NCBI GenBank assembly: GCA_973895155.1 | Contig: OZ316897.1 | Location: forward strand, 12,028,001-12,092,000 | Source: Marsupella aquatica | Lineage: Eukaryota; Marchantiophyta | Direction: 5' to 3' | Length of the DNA: 64,000 nt | Part shown: positions 50,031 to 61,256 of the stretch, one piece after another | Numbering within the stretch: the first letter of the stretch is position 1 | Layout of the letters: each line of letters opens with the position of its first letter | Notes under the pieces: model-generated | What the model saw: only the letters and a program-made list of their open reading frames with translations | What the model was told of the DNA's origin: nothing | Database searches by the model: none | Made by a program: the position numbers and the translations under genes

Positions 50031-51499
50031 AAACGAGCCTTAGCAATTCGTGGAAAACCCCAATTGCTGCCGGCATGCTCCACAGCCCAGCTCCAAAACG
50101 CGTTCCCTTTATCTGGCGGGACCCATACTCACAGCTGGGCCATCATCTGTAGAATAAGTTGTTGAATCTGTGTTCCGCTGTGGACAATGGACAGAAATTA
50201 CAGAAATACAACCTCAGTCTTTGCAATCGGAAGTTTCTGAGCACCTGATCGACATGCGTTCAAAAATTCAAAGCTGTCAGGTGGAGACCGCACAGTGTCT
50301 ACATAGAGGAGTCTGTTGTGAAAAGAATGAAAAAAAGACTTTAGTTGAATGGTTTAATGTGATGTGACGTACCTCGTACTCCGATGGAAGAAGCTCCTCG
50401 GGAAGCTCCTTCTCCGGGAAATCTACCAGGTCTGCACATCGACGGCTCAGTTGTATACATCCCGGCCAGGCCGCCACATGGTCAGCAGAGTTCTGTTGGA
50501 GGGAAGCTCCTTCGGTGTGCAGCCAAGGAGGTCCCAAGTCCCAACACAACGGATTGTTTATCCCTTCCTGGAGCAGATATTACAGAAATACAACCTCAGT
50601 CTTTGCAATCGGAAGTTTCTGAGCACCTGATCGACATGCGTTCAAAAATTCAAAGCTGTCAGGTGGAGACCGCACAGTGTCTACATAGAGGAGTCTGTTG
50701 TGAAAAGAATGAAAAAAAGACTTTAGTTGAATGGTTTAATGTGATGTGACGTACCTCGTACTCCGATGGAAGAAGCTCCTCGGGAAGCTCCTTCTCCGGG
50801 AAATCTACCAGGTCTGCACATCGACGGCTCAGTTGTATACATCCCGGCCAGGCCGCCACATGGTCAGCAGAGTTCTGTTGGAGGGAAGCTCCTTCGGTGT
50901 GCAGCCAAGGAGGTCCCAAGTCCCAACACAACGGATTGTTTATCCCTTCCTGGAGCAGATATAGGTCTTGCTTTGGATTTGCAACAAAACACGGCGAGAA
51001 CCACGGTTGTTTCTTTAAAAGCTAGGTAATTAAGCCTCCTTCTTGTCTCCTGTCCTGTCGTGCATAGAATCCTTGTTGCTCGACTAGGGAAACACCGCCC
51101 TCTCTTCATGCCCGTGACATGTGAACACTCTGCGAAAATACACGATGCTAGCCTGATCCAGAAATTCACCCGTCCCCACCTTTGACTGTACATGCTTAGC
51201 ACGCACTGCTCTATGATGGTTTCCAATCTTGGCGCGCAATATCTAAAACTCCAAACTTGTGATTCTGATCTTTCACTCAGCATCTAAGAAGAGCCGTGTA
51301 TGACTTTATGTTAACGATGCTCACGATCAGTCTAGAATTCACCCTGCAGATCTTCGGGACTGGACACAGATTTACGTTGGATGTCTCTGACTGTTAATTG
51401 GTTATACGAGAGGCACATCTAGCTGGATCGATTTATTTTCGAAAGGTCGGAGGTTGTTTGGATCGATTGTGAAGTAGCTGCTGTATTTGGTTCTGTGTG
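50031..51499. repeat. upstream part of the right arm of the Roco inverted duplication
   Basis: This is the minus-strand counterpart of 45834-47370. On the minus strand it encodes peptide segments conserved with the other arm: YLLQEGINNPLCWDLGPPWL and DLVDFPEKELPEELLP followed by a donor-like gtacgt, and an upstream block with QKLPIAKT. The shared amino-acid pattern and donor suggest remains of a gene divergent from the Roco gene. I do not recognise it. Part of this arm is duplicated in tandem (50197-50960). Confidence 0.75.
50197..50960. repeat. perfect 382-bp tandem duplication
   Basis: The unit starting attacagaaatacaacctca at 50197 is repeated from 50579. All landmarks and frames recur at exactly 382 bp. 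Both units end in cttcctggagcagatat. I saw no differences, so the duplication is recent or homogenised. It is absent from the left arm, so it postdates the inverted duplication. Confidence 0.97.
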
Positions 51500-54400
51500 A
51501 TGAGTTCAGTAAGATACAAGCCTCATGCAGCTAGAGGTGGTGAGCGGTCAGAACTATCGGTAATTGAAGTCCATCACAGCCAGAGTTCCATGGATCACGA
51601 CAAGCGTTCGATCAATCCATCAGAGAGCTGGAGTGGAGGGAGGCGTGGATGTTGGTGTGGATGCTGGAGTGGAGGGAGACGTGGAGAGTCAAGTCAACAA
51701 CACTCGCAGGGAGTGGACGAGAAACAGTGTGATCACTCTGATGATAGTTTTAAATCGGAGCACCGTGATCACTCTGATGATAGTTCCCCGGATAGTTCTG
51801 GGTCGGAGCAGCAGGATGGCGGCAGTGGGATCGTGATACAAAGTATGCATGAAGTGATACAAAGTATGGATGAGCTAAGCGACGCCATGAAGCTCGGCAT
51901 CCTGTCTCAAGTGAAAGGAATCTACCTACACGACCAGGATATTGGGAGTGGACACTTCACCATAGCCGAGGCTCTGGGATCTGGTCAAATGTCTGCATTG
52001 GAGGGCTTATGGCTTATGCGTACTAGGTTAGAGGGCGATCTTAGTAAGGCGATCGGCAGTGCCCTGAATTTAGGAAGCTTTCCATCGTTAACAAGCATTG
52101 GCTTCCGATGGAACAACTTAGGAGCCACAGGTGTCGAAGCTCTTGGATGCGCAATTCGGTCCGGTAATCTGGAGAAGTTGGAGAGACTCTACCTCTGGGA
52201 CTCTGGCATCGATGACAATGACCTGGCTACACTGGCAAGCGCTTTCCTACATGGAGAAGCCAGCGTTTTGCCAAATTTAAGAGAGTTGATACTCAGCAAC
52301 AATCGGTTCACCGCGGAAGGCTTGCAGTCTTTAGCAAAAGCCCTGATATCTGGTCGCCTGAATTCCCTCACGTCGCTTCATCTGAATTCTTTCTTGTCGA
52401 AGCCATCCGAGGAAGGCGCCAATGCTTTAGTATCTGCATTCGCATTAAACAATTATCTCACTGTAGTAGTAGTTTTTGACTGGTATAGATTTCCAGATTT
52501 GGATCGCCGGCAGCTGCAGCTGAGACAGCGCAATATGGAAAACAAACATATCTTAGCAGGGCTTTTGGACTCTCCAATGGTGCCCGCTGCTTTCGGAAAG
52601 GTCTTTTTATGTGGGAGTCCAATGGTGGGCAAGACAACCCTTTCTCACACATTGCAACGAGGATTTTGGGAAGCACTGTTCACTTGGCAAAGGAAGCGTC
52701 ATGAGGAGACCCGCACCAGAGGCATAGAGGTCTCCCACCTCTGCAGCAAAGGTACTAAGAATCAAAACCAGAATCCCATCACCCTCTTGGTTTGGGACAT
52801 GGCTGGACAGGAGGATTACCATTTGGTGCACAATGCATTCTTTCCAGATTTGAGTTTCTCTGAAGGCAAAGCCACAACATTTGTCATTGTTTGCAACTCC
52901 AAAAGTCTACAGGACGCTGTGCAACAACTTGAGTACTGGTTACAGTACATCGCATCAAGTTGTCACAAGACCACCCCGAGGCTCCGGCATGTCTTTGTTG
53001 TGTTGAATAACTTAGGAGGACAGAAAGCGGGACATGGAGATGAACAACACTGGGTACGGGTCCTTCAGCACCAAAGAGATAAGTTCAGTGGTTTCTTGAG
53101 TGTTCATACCGATTCCTTTGTAATGGACGTTAGGAGAAGAGGGGAAGTCGTTGGATTCAAAAAATGTCTTTTAGAGCATTCAAAACGTTTGCTCAATGAT
53201 GAGAAGGTTCCTGCAATATGCCAAGCCATTGAACTGAATCTCCTTGCTTGGAGTGCGGGAAAGAAGGAGTTCCCAGTACTGGAATGGGAAGAATATGTGC
53301 AAGAGGTTCATAGATTAATTGCGCCATGGCAAGAGAAGGTAATTGAAGCAGCTACCAAGTATTTGAGCGAAGCTGGCGTCCTCATATACATTGACAAGAG
53401 TTTCCCTTCTCAATGGGGTATTGCTTATCGAAGGCTTGTTGTCCTTGATGTGAATTGGTTTTGCACGGAGATTGTTGGAAATATATTCCTATCTGAAGAC
53501 ATGGTCAACCAAAGAGACCATCCATTTCTCTTTAGGAAGAGAGTGAATGGAACAACAGGTTCTGTTTCTATCTCAGATTTCAAAAAGTTTTTCGAATCCA
53601 GATGGAATGACCAAGAATTTGAGCATTTGATTGCTATCTTGGTATGGTTGGGACTGTGCTACAAGCGCAAGGATGAAAATGTTTATATACCTTCTCTCAT
53701 TGATAGGAATGTAGAAGCTGGAGACCCGTGGCAGTCTCAGAACGCACACGAGGATGGAGATGAACAGTGGGTGATGGGTTTCTCTATTGAGCACAAGAAA
53801 AGCGAGATGACTCTGGCACCAATGTCGCTGTGGTATAGATTTCAGGTTGCGCTTGCCCAGACCCGGGAGTTCAATGGTGAGGTACCAGACAATGACTTTG
53901 TCGCTGGTAAAAACTTCACGACCTTCACTTTTGATTACATGAACGTACTGATTGAAGTGGATGCCGCAGAGAACATTCCCACATTCCATCAGATCAGCAT
54001 CTTTGCGAAGCCAAGGTCTAGTAAGAAAGACGAGTTGGATGGACATGACAGGAAACAGCGCCAGGTTGACCTGGCTAACTCGCTTTCTGATATACTCCTA
54101 CGGCTTTGGGATGATACTTGTGGAGGGGTTGAGTATGTGCGCAAAGTGGTATGGCCTTGGCCTTCATCCCAGTCTAGACCAGAATACACAGTGGACAGAA
54201 ATAGGGAAGTGTCTGTAGTAAAAACGTCAGTACAACTACATGGCATGGGGAGACAAATGCAGTGGACTGTTGGCAACGGTTCTTCTATAATAACAGAAGA
54301 TCAGTTGCTATCCACAAATGACAAAAGGAATGTGATTAAGTCAATGGAGAGTGACATCAGTAGTTTGAGGGAAAGAATGAGGGAAGCTGTCAATCTGAGA

Positions 54401-55351
54401 ATCTATCCTCCTCAATTGTTAGAGGATTCGAGTGTCCCAACAGAAGCAATTAACGTGGCAATTCACCCAACAAACGTGTTGACCGAGGGATTATCCTCTG
54501 AGGAAGCAGTATCAAATGGGATTCAGGATGCCACTCACAGAATTTTAACAGCTGTCCAGGAGGTTAGAGATGAGGTCAGGGAGGTGAGGACGGATATTGG
54601 AGAGGTCTTAAAGGTGGTGAACGGTGTTGATAATATGATCCGAGAGCGGTTTACCAGGGTTTCGAACGAACAGAACAAGGTGTTTCGCAAGCTTCAAGAG
54701 ACACAACGATTTTTTCAAGAAGATAAGAACAGAGCGTGCCCAAATCTCATCTATCTGGGAGAGACTGACTCTGGTGCATGGGCTACGTTGAAGCAAGCTT
54801 TATCACCATCTGTTTATGTTCGTTTGAAATTTGCATGTGAAGCTAAATATAATAATTACAGGCCTCATTTCGTTACGGATCAGCAAGGTGTAGATGTTTC
54901 GGCGTTGAGGCCTTACCTTAAGAAAATAGCACCTTGGTTAAAAGTGTCACTGACTGTTCTCTCTGTAACTGCAAAAGTTGGAGCAAATTTCGTGGCTCCT
55001 GGTATGGGGTTGATCGTCCCTGACTTTCAGCAGTGGCAGCAAACATCATCACTCTTAGAGGGGATCCAATGGGCCACTGGTTTTCAGAAGGCCGAACTAG
55101 ATAAGCTGATGGTTGAAGCGATGGGACTTGATTCTAATGAGGCGCTTTGGAACCCTCGAGATGTTTATGGGAAAAGCAGAGAAGCCATCACTAAGTTGAT
55201 AGGACGTCTGAGCCCTGAAGATTATGAGCAGAAATTCGGGCTTAGAAAGGTTTGTTTGAGATACAGAGATGGGTCTCTACATGGAATTGTGTGGATTTGC
55301 ACCGAATGTCTGAAAAACTTCGGGCACTCTGATCTAGTTAGTGAAGTGTAG
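51500..55351 (+). CDS. LRR-Roc-COR (Roco) GTPase, right copy, intact
   Basis: This is an intronless frame of 1283 residues from the ATG at 51500. The next in-frame ATG (51590, residue 31, MDHDK) is the one conserved with the left copy and may be the true start. Order: a low-complexity N-terminus with a repeated DHSDDS phrase (about 35-115); ribonuclease-inhibitor-like LRRs (about 137-325, such as LRELILSNNRFTAEGLQSLA); a Roc GTPase with P-loop GSPMVGKTT (372-380) and DMAGQ (433-437); a COR domain (about 560-880; VLIYIDKSFPSQWG, SISDFKKFF, VYIPSLIDRN); a helical linker with coiled coil VREVRTDIGEVLKVV (about 1014-1050); and a C-terminal domain ending WICTECLKNF (C1267, C1270). Roco proteins are dimerising GTPases. 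Plants have few described members (TORNADO1). The role here is unknown. Confidence 0.93.
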   Translation: MSSVRYKPHAARGGERSELSVIEVHHSQSSMDHDKRSINPSESWSGGRRGCWCGCWSGGRRGESSQQHSQGVDEKQCDHSDDSFKSEHRDHSDDSSPDSSGSEQQDGGSGIVIQSMHEVIQSMDELSDAMKLGILSQVKGIYLHDQDIGSGHFTIAEALGSGQMSALEGLWLMRTRLEGDLSKAIGSALNLGSFPSLTSIGFRWNNLGATGVEALGCAIRSGNLEKLERLYLWDSGIDDNDLATLASAFLHGEASVLPNLRELILSNNRFTAEGLQSLAKALISGRLNSLTSLHLNSFLSKPSEEGANALVSAFALNNYLTVVVVFDWYRFPDLDRRQLQLRQRNMENKHILAGLLDSPMVPAAFGKVFLCGSPMVGKTTLSHTLQRGFWEALFTWQRKRHEETRTRGIEVSHLCSKGTKNQNQNPITLLVWDMAGQEDYHLVHNAFFPDLSFSEGKATTFVIVCNSKSLQDAVQQLEYWLQYIASSCHKTTPRLRHVFVVLNNLGGQKAGHGDEQHWVRVLQHQRDKFSGFLSVHTDSFVMDVRRRGEVVGFKKCLLEHSKRLLNDEKVPAICQAIELNLLAWSAGKKEFPVLEWEEYVQEVHRLIAPWQEKVIEAATKYLSEAGVLIYIDKSFPSQWGIAYRRLVVLDVNWFCTEIVGNIFLSEDMVNQRDHPFLFRKRVNGTTGSVSISDFKKFFESRWNDQEFEHLIAILVWLGLCYKRKDENVYIPSLIDRNVEAGDPWQSQNAHEDGDEQWVMGFSIEHKKSEMTLAPMSLWYRFQVALAQTREFNGEVPDNDFVAGKNFTTFTFDYMNVLIEVDAAENIPTFHQISIFAKPRSSKKDELDGHDRKQRQVDLANSLSDILLRLWDDTCGGVEYVRKVVWPWPSSQSRPEYTVDRNREVSVVKTSVQLHGMGRQMQWTVGNGSSIITEDQLLSTNDKRNVIKSMESDISSLRERMREAVNLRIYPPQLLEDSSVPTEAINVAIHPTNVLTEGLSSEEAVSNGIQDATHRILTAVQEVRDEVREVRTDIGEVLKVVNGVDNMIRERFTRVSNEQNKVFRKLQETQRFFQEDKNRACPNLIYLGETDSGAWATLKQALSPSVYVRLKFACEAKYNNYRPHFVTDQQGVDVSALRPYLKKIAPWLKVSLTVLSVTAKVGANFVAPGMGLIVPDFQQWQQTSSLLEGIQWATGFQKAELDKLMVEAMGLDSNEALWNPRDVYGKSREAITKLIGRLSPEDYEQKFGLRKVCLRYRDGSLHGIVWICTECLKNFGHSDLVSEV

Positions 55352-56476
55352 AAACTCCGTACTCCTGGGCAACTCTAAGAACCGCGATTAGCCTCCGAAC
55401 GAATAGGACTCGAATCAAAGACCCTCATTTTTCGAGGTAAAAAGCATACCCAAAGCAAGTTCTACTTTTCCTTTTCTTAGTCCCTGATCGAAGATAGGTC
55501 TAGGGGATATGACACTTACGTTTCACTGGGATTCTCACACAAGATCTTGTCCCGGACTACCTAGAGATGCGATTTGATGTACTTGAGGCAATGCTTCACA
55601 TCAATTAGTAATAGAAACTTATGCTTTCAAATGGATCAGTGAGACTGTATAGTCGACCTCCCTTCGCAGGCTCCAAGGCCAGGTCTGGAACAAGCGTCCT
55701 TCTTGTTTGACTTCTTGCTGGACACGAGAAATTTGTAAGAGGTGATATGCATGTGCCTAATCTCTGCTCTACTGGAATGAAATCTAACGTATCAACTGCT
55801 CCATATCAACTCAAGATAGAGCAGTTAATACGGAGTAGTTGATACGAATGGGAAATTCTCCTGTTGTCATCTCAAGAAAACAGTGGGCTAGATTTTCCAG
55901 TGTGCGGTTGTCTGTATCACTGGGATGAGTCCCGTTTAAGAGTGAAAGACACTGCAAACCTCGTGATGTCTGCTCACATTCTGTTTATTGAGCACAGATT
56001 TGCCAGTGTGACAGGTTATGGAGACATTTGTTTTAAAATTAAAGAACACTGGACAGGCGTCTTCCGGGAAAAGACTAAGATCAAACTCGATAATTATTAA
56101 GTCGCAGATTTGATTCACTGAAAATCCATTTGACGATCAATTCAGTCCTCAGAGGACAACCGCAAGCACAAAATCTGACCAGTTCCAAATCCGTTGAGGA
56201 CACAAGGACTACTGGGAACTAACGTTACAGGTATACATCCCCTCACTATCACTAATTATTCAACTGAGGAGGTCAATTAAGAATTGCAAGAACAAATATC
56301 GTTTGCTCGAAGAGATAACAAGCACGAACACTTGAAACATCTCCAATATAAGGAGGCAGTCTTTACAGGTATCGAGAAATGTTTACGTTTTTCACACCAA
56401 GCACCCGCTAATTGTGAAAGCACATTCAGCTGCGTCATTTGACACAGAATTACTGACGCTCAGCAATCCACAATGA
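55352..56476. other. intergenic between convergent Roco and VHA-G genes
   Basis: No gene is recognised. It should contain the 3' UTR of the right Roco gene and of VHA-G. A near-inverted phrase gtatcaactgctcc...gagcagttaatac with agtagttgatac lies near 55792-55848 and could fold. Confidence 0.45.
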
Positions 56477-58099
56477 TTAGATCGCCACTGTGGTCACATA
56501 GTTCAGCAAAAAATTTGAAACCTGCAAAAAGTATCACAAGTCAAACAAGTCAAGAAGCAGTTACAGTTCTACTTAAACGAAGGGAAATCAATGTCATTAA
56601 ACTTTAGTATTGTGCTCAGTGAAGCTTCAACACTTCAACACTTCTGTCAATCCGAACCTATAAAAATTGTACACTTCTATCGTAGGCCTCCACACTCCAG
56701 CCGCAACACAGCCAAGACTGTGCTAACCCTATGTGATACGAGCTGCTCAAGTCTACTTACATTATTGCTCACTTTCTTGGCCTCGTCCTTCAGCGATTCG
56801 ATCTTTTTGTCAGTGTCCTCTTCAAGTCGCCTCACGGTTGAGTCAACACTTCCACTTGACTGCATAGAAGAAAAGCACGTCATGTACCTTTAAAATCGAC
56901 GAACAGAACCGCAACATTGAATCACACTTCAAATGGCTTGTTTAGAGGTATCCTCAATTTCAATGCTCAGCCACGGCTCTTCGTGGCACTATATTATGCT
57001 AACCTGCCCATTCCCAACAGTCTCATCGTAATTAAATTATATTCAGTCATACTAAGGAACACGCACAAGACGGGAAACACGCACAAGACGGGAACCCCGC
57101 CGTGAGTTGTCAAACCGTTCAGCTGAACAAGCTCCAATATTGACGATAAAAACGTTTTTATTTTAAGTTCCAAGAGAGGAAGCAGACACATTAAGGACAG
57201 AAAACTTATTCGTTCGTGAAATTTTTAGCCCCTTTAATTTTATGTGTACTGCATCTTCACCAGCACATTATGCATTTTCGATGAAAACGCCGAGAGTAGA
57301 TTTACACAAGCAATATCTTACCACTTCTTGCTTCTTCTGGAAGTCGGCATTTCGCTGACTCCGGTAAGCAGCTATCTCCCGCTCTGCTTCATCCTTAGCT
57401 TGTCGCAGTCTTTGGGTCTTGGCTGAAAAATCAAGTAATTCAGTGTGTAAGGTCAAGAAAGGATTCTTGCTAGTCCACAAGCACTTTCGATCCAGCGAAG
57501 AAGCGAATTCCAAACACCAATGTTTTGAAACCGCAACTACCTTTTGCCAATTTCTCATTTCACCTACATCACAAAACCCCCCTGGAACCGTGCAAGGAGA
57601 TAAATTTAGAGAAAAACAATGAAGCAAACCGAAGCATCTACCTTGACCAAGCAACAGTAGAAACAATCAGCTGAAGTCGGTAGCCCACACTGCAAAGTCA
57701 CTCGATCACACAAATCTAAGGAGCGAAGGGGAGAAAGGGTGGCAGGAGCCGGAAGCCGGGGATATGTGGGGACTACATTAGGCCGAAAGAGATCTGCGCA
57801 TCTTCCCAGCTGCCTGGCGCTACTACAACAATATCTATGCAGTGCAAAACGCCCATCTACCACACAAGTCATCTAAAGCGAAGAAACATCCACCACTACG
57901 CATTCTACCTCCACCAATCCAGGGGCCAGCTACAATCAGAGCACTAGGGCTAGAACCCATTACAGACCAGATCACCCGATTAGCTCATCGATCGGGAGAC
58001 ACATGAGAGCTCTCACTCACCAGCGCGTGCATTGCCGACGATGTGCTGGGCGTCTTGCTCTGCTCCCAGCAACAACTGGATCCCTCCCTTGTCATCCAT
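56477..58099 (-). CDS. VHA-G: V-type proton ATPase subunit G
   Basis: Four minus-strand exons join in phase: 58099-58021, 57422-57322, 56859-56761 and 56521-56477, giving 107 residues (family about 105-110). Motifs in order are GGIQLLLGAEQDAQHIVGNA, TQRLRQAKDEAEREIAAYRS, FQKKQEV, SVDSTVRRLEEDTDKKIESL, and a C-terminus VSNFLLNYVTTVAI. Subunit G is a long helical hairpin partner of subunit E in the peripheral stalks of the V-ATPase, which acidifies vacuole and endosomes. All junctions are GT-AG. The first intron (598 bp) and the upstream GA-rich leader fit a normal expressed plant gene. The E subunit gene is at 3945-4649 on the opposite strand. Confidence 0.96.
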
Positions 58100-58335
58100 C
58101 CTCTTGCTTGCTTGCTTGTCTCTGCCTGCCTCCTCCTCTCTCTTCTCCCTGTCCCTGCCCACCCCTGCTCCCGACGGTGTACGTGCGAATCAGGGACAGC
58201 TCAGTTTCCTGATTTCTCAACGAGATTCAACAGGAGAGGATTCAACAGGAGAGGAGGAGAGGATTCAACAGGAGAGGAGAGGAGAGGAGAGGAGGATCCA
58301 GTAAGCGGAAATGGATGGAATTTCTGGAGAGAGCA

Positions 58336-58339
<4 letters not shown>

Positions 58340-58368
<29 letters not shown>
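58340..58368. repeat. AG dinucleotide microsatellite
   Basis: An uninterrupted AG run of about 29 bases lies in the upstream region of VHA-G. Just left of it (about 58216-58300) is a gaggagaggattcaacagga repeat. Confidence 0.95.
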
Positions 58369-58371
<3 letters not shown>

Positions 58372-59724
58372 AGGAACGACAGGAAGAGGAAATCGTGTCT
58401 GGAAAGCTCGACTGATGGAGTTCAGGTTGAAGACCTACGGACGAAACTAGTGTATATTATACTTTAGTGTACTGTAGTATATGGTTACAGTAGCGTAGTG
58501 GGGCCATTCACCACATTCACCTCAAAAAAGGCGCTTTCGGTTCCATGGCAGTCAAAAGTAGTTGGGTGCCCCTTGACAGTCCCCAAGGGTGGCTTCACAA
58601 GAGTTAGGGGGCACTTGTGAGTTGTCTAACTGGAGGGCCGGTTCTTGCAATGTTTTTTAGTGGTGGAAATTAGGGTGTCAATTGTCCAACAGTACAAGGT
58701 GTCAAACAAATACATGTAGGCCGAGGAGGGGGCATTGATTTCCCATCCGGGCCAGAAAGTATCCCCTCTCCCTGTACAACTGCAGCTCTTCAATTACAGT
58801 GTACACTTTCCTATGATTGGCCCCAAAACTCAAATATCACATATGCATTGTAAATAGAATACACAACCAGGGAGTGGTGGAGGGGAATGATTGTACCCCC
58901 TGAGCATGGAACCTAGCCCTTAAAGTTGTTTTCCCCTTCATACCCTCTCCCCCCCTACACTTGATCCTCTTTGCAAATCTCAACCTTAGAAACAAAAAAG
59001 GGTGACCCCTCTCGTGTGCTCCAAGTCATCACTTCAAACAGACTCCAGCCAGTAAAAGTCATTCCATTTGTTTCACTCTTCAGCAGCTTACTGCTCCACG
59101 TGATTAAACTTCATAGCTTTCGGTACATTCTTGGAGAAGAATGCCCCCTCGAGATTTGGATCACCACTTTAGTAAGATTCTCCAATACTTTTACCAAAAT
59201 TTATTAGAGGTCCTGTTTCCTGAGCACTATGGAAAATAATAGCCCCTCAAAACTCAAGCTGAAGTTCTCATGTTTTCCGGACACATTATCCCACAATGCT
59301 CTCTACACAGGAAAATACTGTATACATATTTGGACGCAGGAGAGAGTTACTGCAAAAAGGGGCAGTAGGTGGCAAGGGGGGCTAATGGAAAGGACTCTTT
59401 AGAGAAAACGAGGTCCCAATAAACAATTCACTGACGGCCCTGAGGGAGGTGATATTTTTTAGGATCACTCTACAAGGAGATAGAATCACTCTGCAGTTTA
59501 CTTCGGAGCTTTACCAGACTTTTCAGTTCTCCACTCAGTAGGGTGTTAGCCTTCACGGCTCCTTCATAGGTTAAGTTTTTGTCGGCTTTTGGTTTGGGAC
59601 CCCTTGGCTTGTTTTTTCTTGGGGCCCTTTCTCCTCTTTTTCCTCCCCTTCTTTGGGTTGCTTTACCTTTGGGATCTTGTCTCCCGGTTTGGCATTTTTT
59701 GCCCTCTGGCACTGCGATATAGAT

Positions 59725-59836
59725 GGAATTACTTCTTGGAGCACCCAAAAGAAAATCCCTCACTCAGGACAGAGATTATCGAATTACTTCTTGGAGCACC
59801 CGAAAGAAAATCCCTCACTCAGGGCAGAGATTATCG
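59725..59836. repeat. 56-bp tandem duplication
   Basis: gaattacttcttggagcacc starts at 59725 and again at 59781; the two units differ by about two bases. Confidence 0.9.
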
Positions 59837-61256
59837 ATTGGATCATGGTTCCGTTTGATGTTCTGCTAATCTGGATTGAGACTTGGTTCCAGTTCATTTT
59901 CTGCTATCTTTAGCTAATTGCAAACGTGTGCTACTTCTATACTAATAAGCGTGCCGTTCATTTGCTCTAATGTGTTCTTCCTCTGCCCCTACTGTAGCTC
60001 AACAACCGATATAGAAAGTGCTTCACGAAGTTAAAGACCTGTGGTCAGAAACCAAGTTCATGCCATTCCGGTTGGATATTCCTAAAAACGTTTCTACTCT
60101 TCCAGTTTCAGCCCAATTCCCTATTTGGGCAACTCCTTTGGATTGTGGACTGGCTGGCGGTACCTACCCTGCAACAATTTGCTTCGAATAATCGCCAAAT
60201 CAGGTTCCATGGCAGCGTTAATTTTTTCCCAGTTATGAAAAGAGGGGTTTCTTACGAAAGTTGTTCCTCGTGACTACTCGTGCCAGTGCCAATCACACGC
60301 TTCCCGCACCAACCCCTGCACTTCAACGGATTTGCCCATCTTCAATTTTACCCCATAGAAGGTTTACTCTATTCAGCTCTCTTCAACGTAGACCGTGTCC
60401 TGCCCATCTACCATGGACACACAAATATTCCGAGAAGAAACATTCCAATGATCCTCATCTGTATCAAAATGAGTAATCAACTTTCCAGTTATCTTTGTTC
60501 ATAAACCCATTCAACTGCCCGTCTTGCCTTGACAACTCTACATATTTCCATTAACTATCATTAGCCTCAGTAACTTACTTGCCATGCCAATTTATCTCGT
60601 CTCTGTAAACGATCATCTCGTCACTGTAAACGATCTCCACACAACCAACATCACAGGCAGGATTCCCCAAGATTTGATGTCTAAGAAGTCTCGAGATTTA
60701 CCGAGACCTGTTTATTATGAACTCTGATCAATTAATACCCGACCCCATGGATGAGTGGCTTCTCAAGACAGTTTGGACAGTCCGGTTGCTGGCCAGACGA
60801 ATGGTTGGAATAGAATCCACGTTCAAAAGCAGATAAGTCACACTTGTTCCAACTTGTCGAACGACCACTTGCAGGAGGGCAATGAATTAACTCGCCACGA
60901 AAAACACCCAGTAATTCGTTTCAACTTTCACAAAAGGTAGATTCCAATATGGATAGCGGGGTTGAACTGTCTATCTTGTATTAGAATACGAAATTATTTA
61001 ATATACAAGAGTTCAAATAAATCTTACTACTACAAGTAGTCAAAGAGGACCATAAACCTGTCCTCAGGACATGAATTTACACGGGCAACTTAAGTGTGCT
61101 TACAACAATCAAACCTTTCTCACTTGTTAACACAATCGCCTCTTTGCTTCATATCTCACTTCGCCGCATTTAATTACCCTCAAAAGGAGTTTCAAAGTAC
61201 AATGGCATCCACCTTTATACAAATGATGTCGACAGTCTCCAGGAACCAAAAAAATA

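Larger units (their letters stand above)
58100..61256. other. intergenic between VHA-G and EXECUTER
   Basis: The left end (58100-58450) is a likely VHA-G promoter/leader: CT-rich on the minus strand, with gaggagaggattcaacag repeats and an AG microsatellite. The rest has no recognisable gene. A 56-bp tandem duplication is at 59725-59836. Confidence 0.45.

Noticed and set aside
59470-59763. 97-codon basic minus-strand frame
   Set aside because: It has no homology that I recognise and overlaps a 56-bp tandem duplication.
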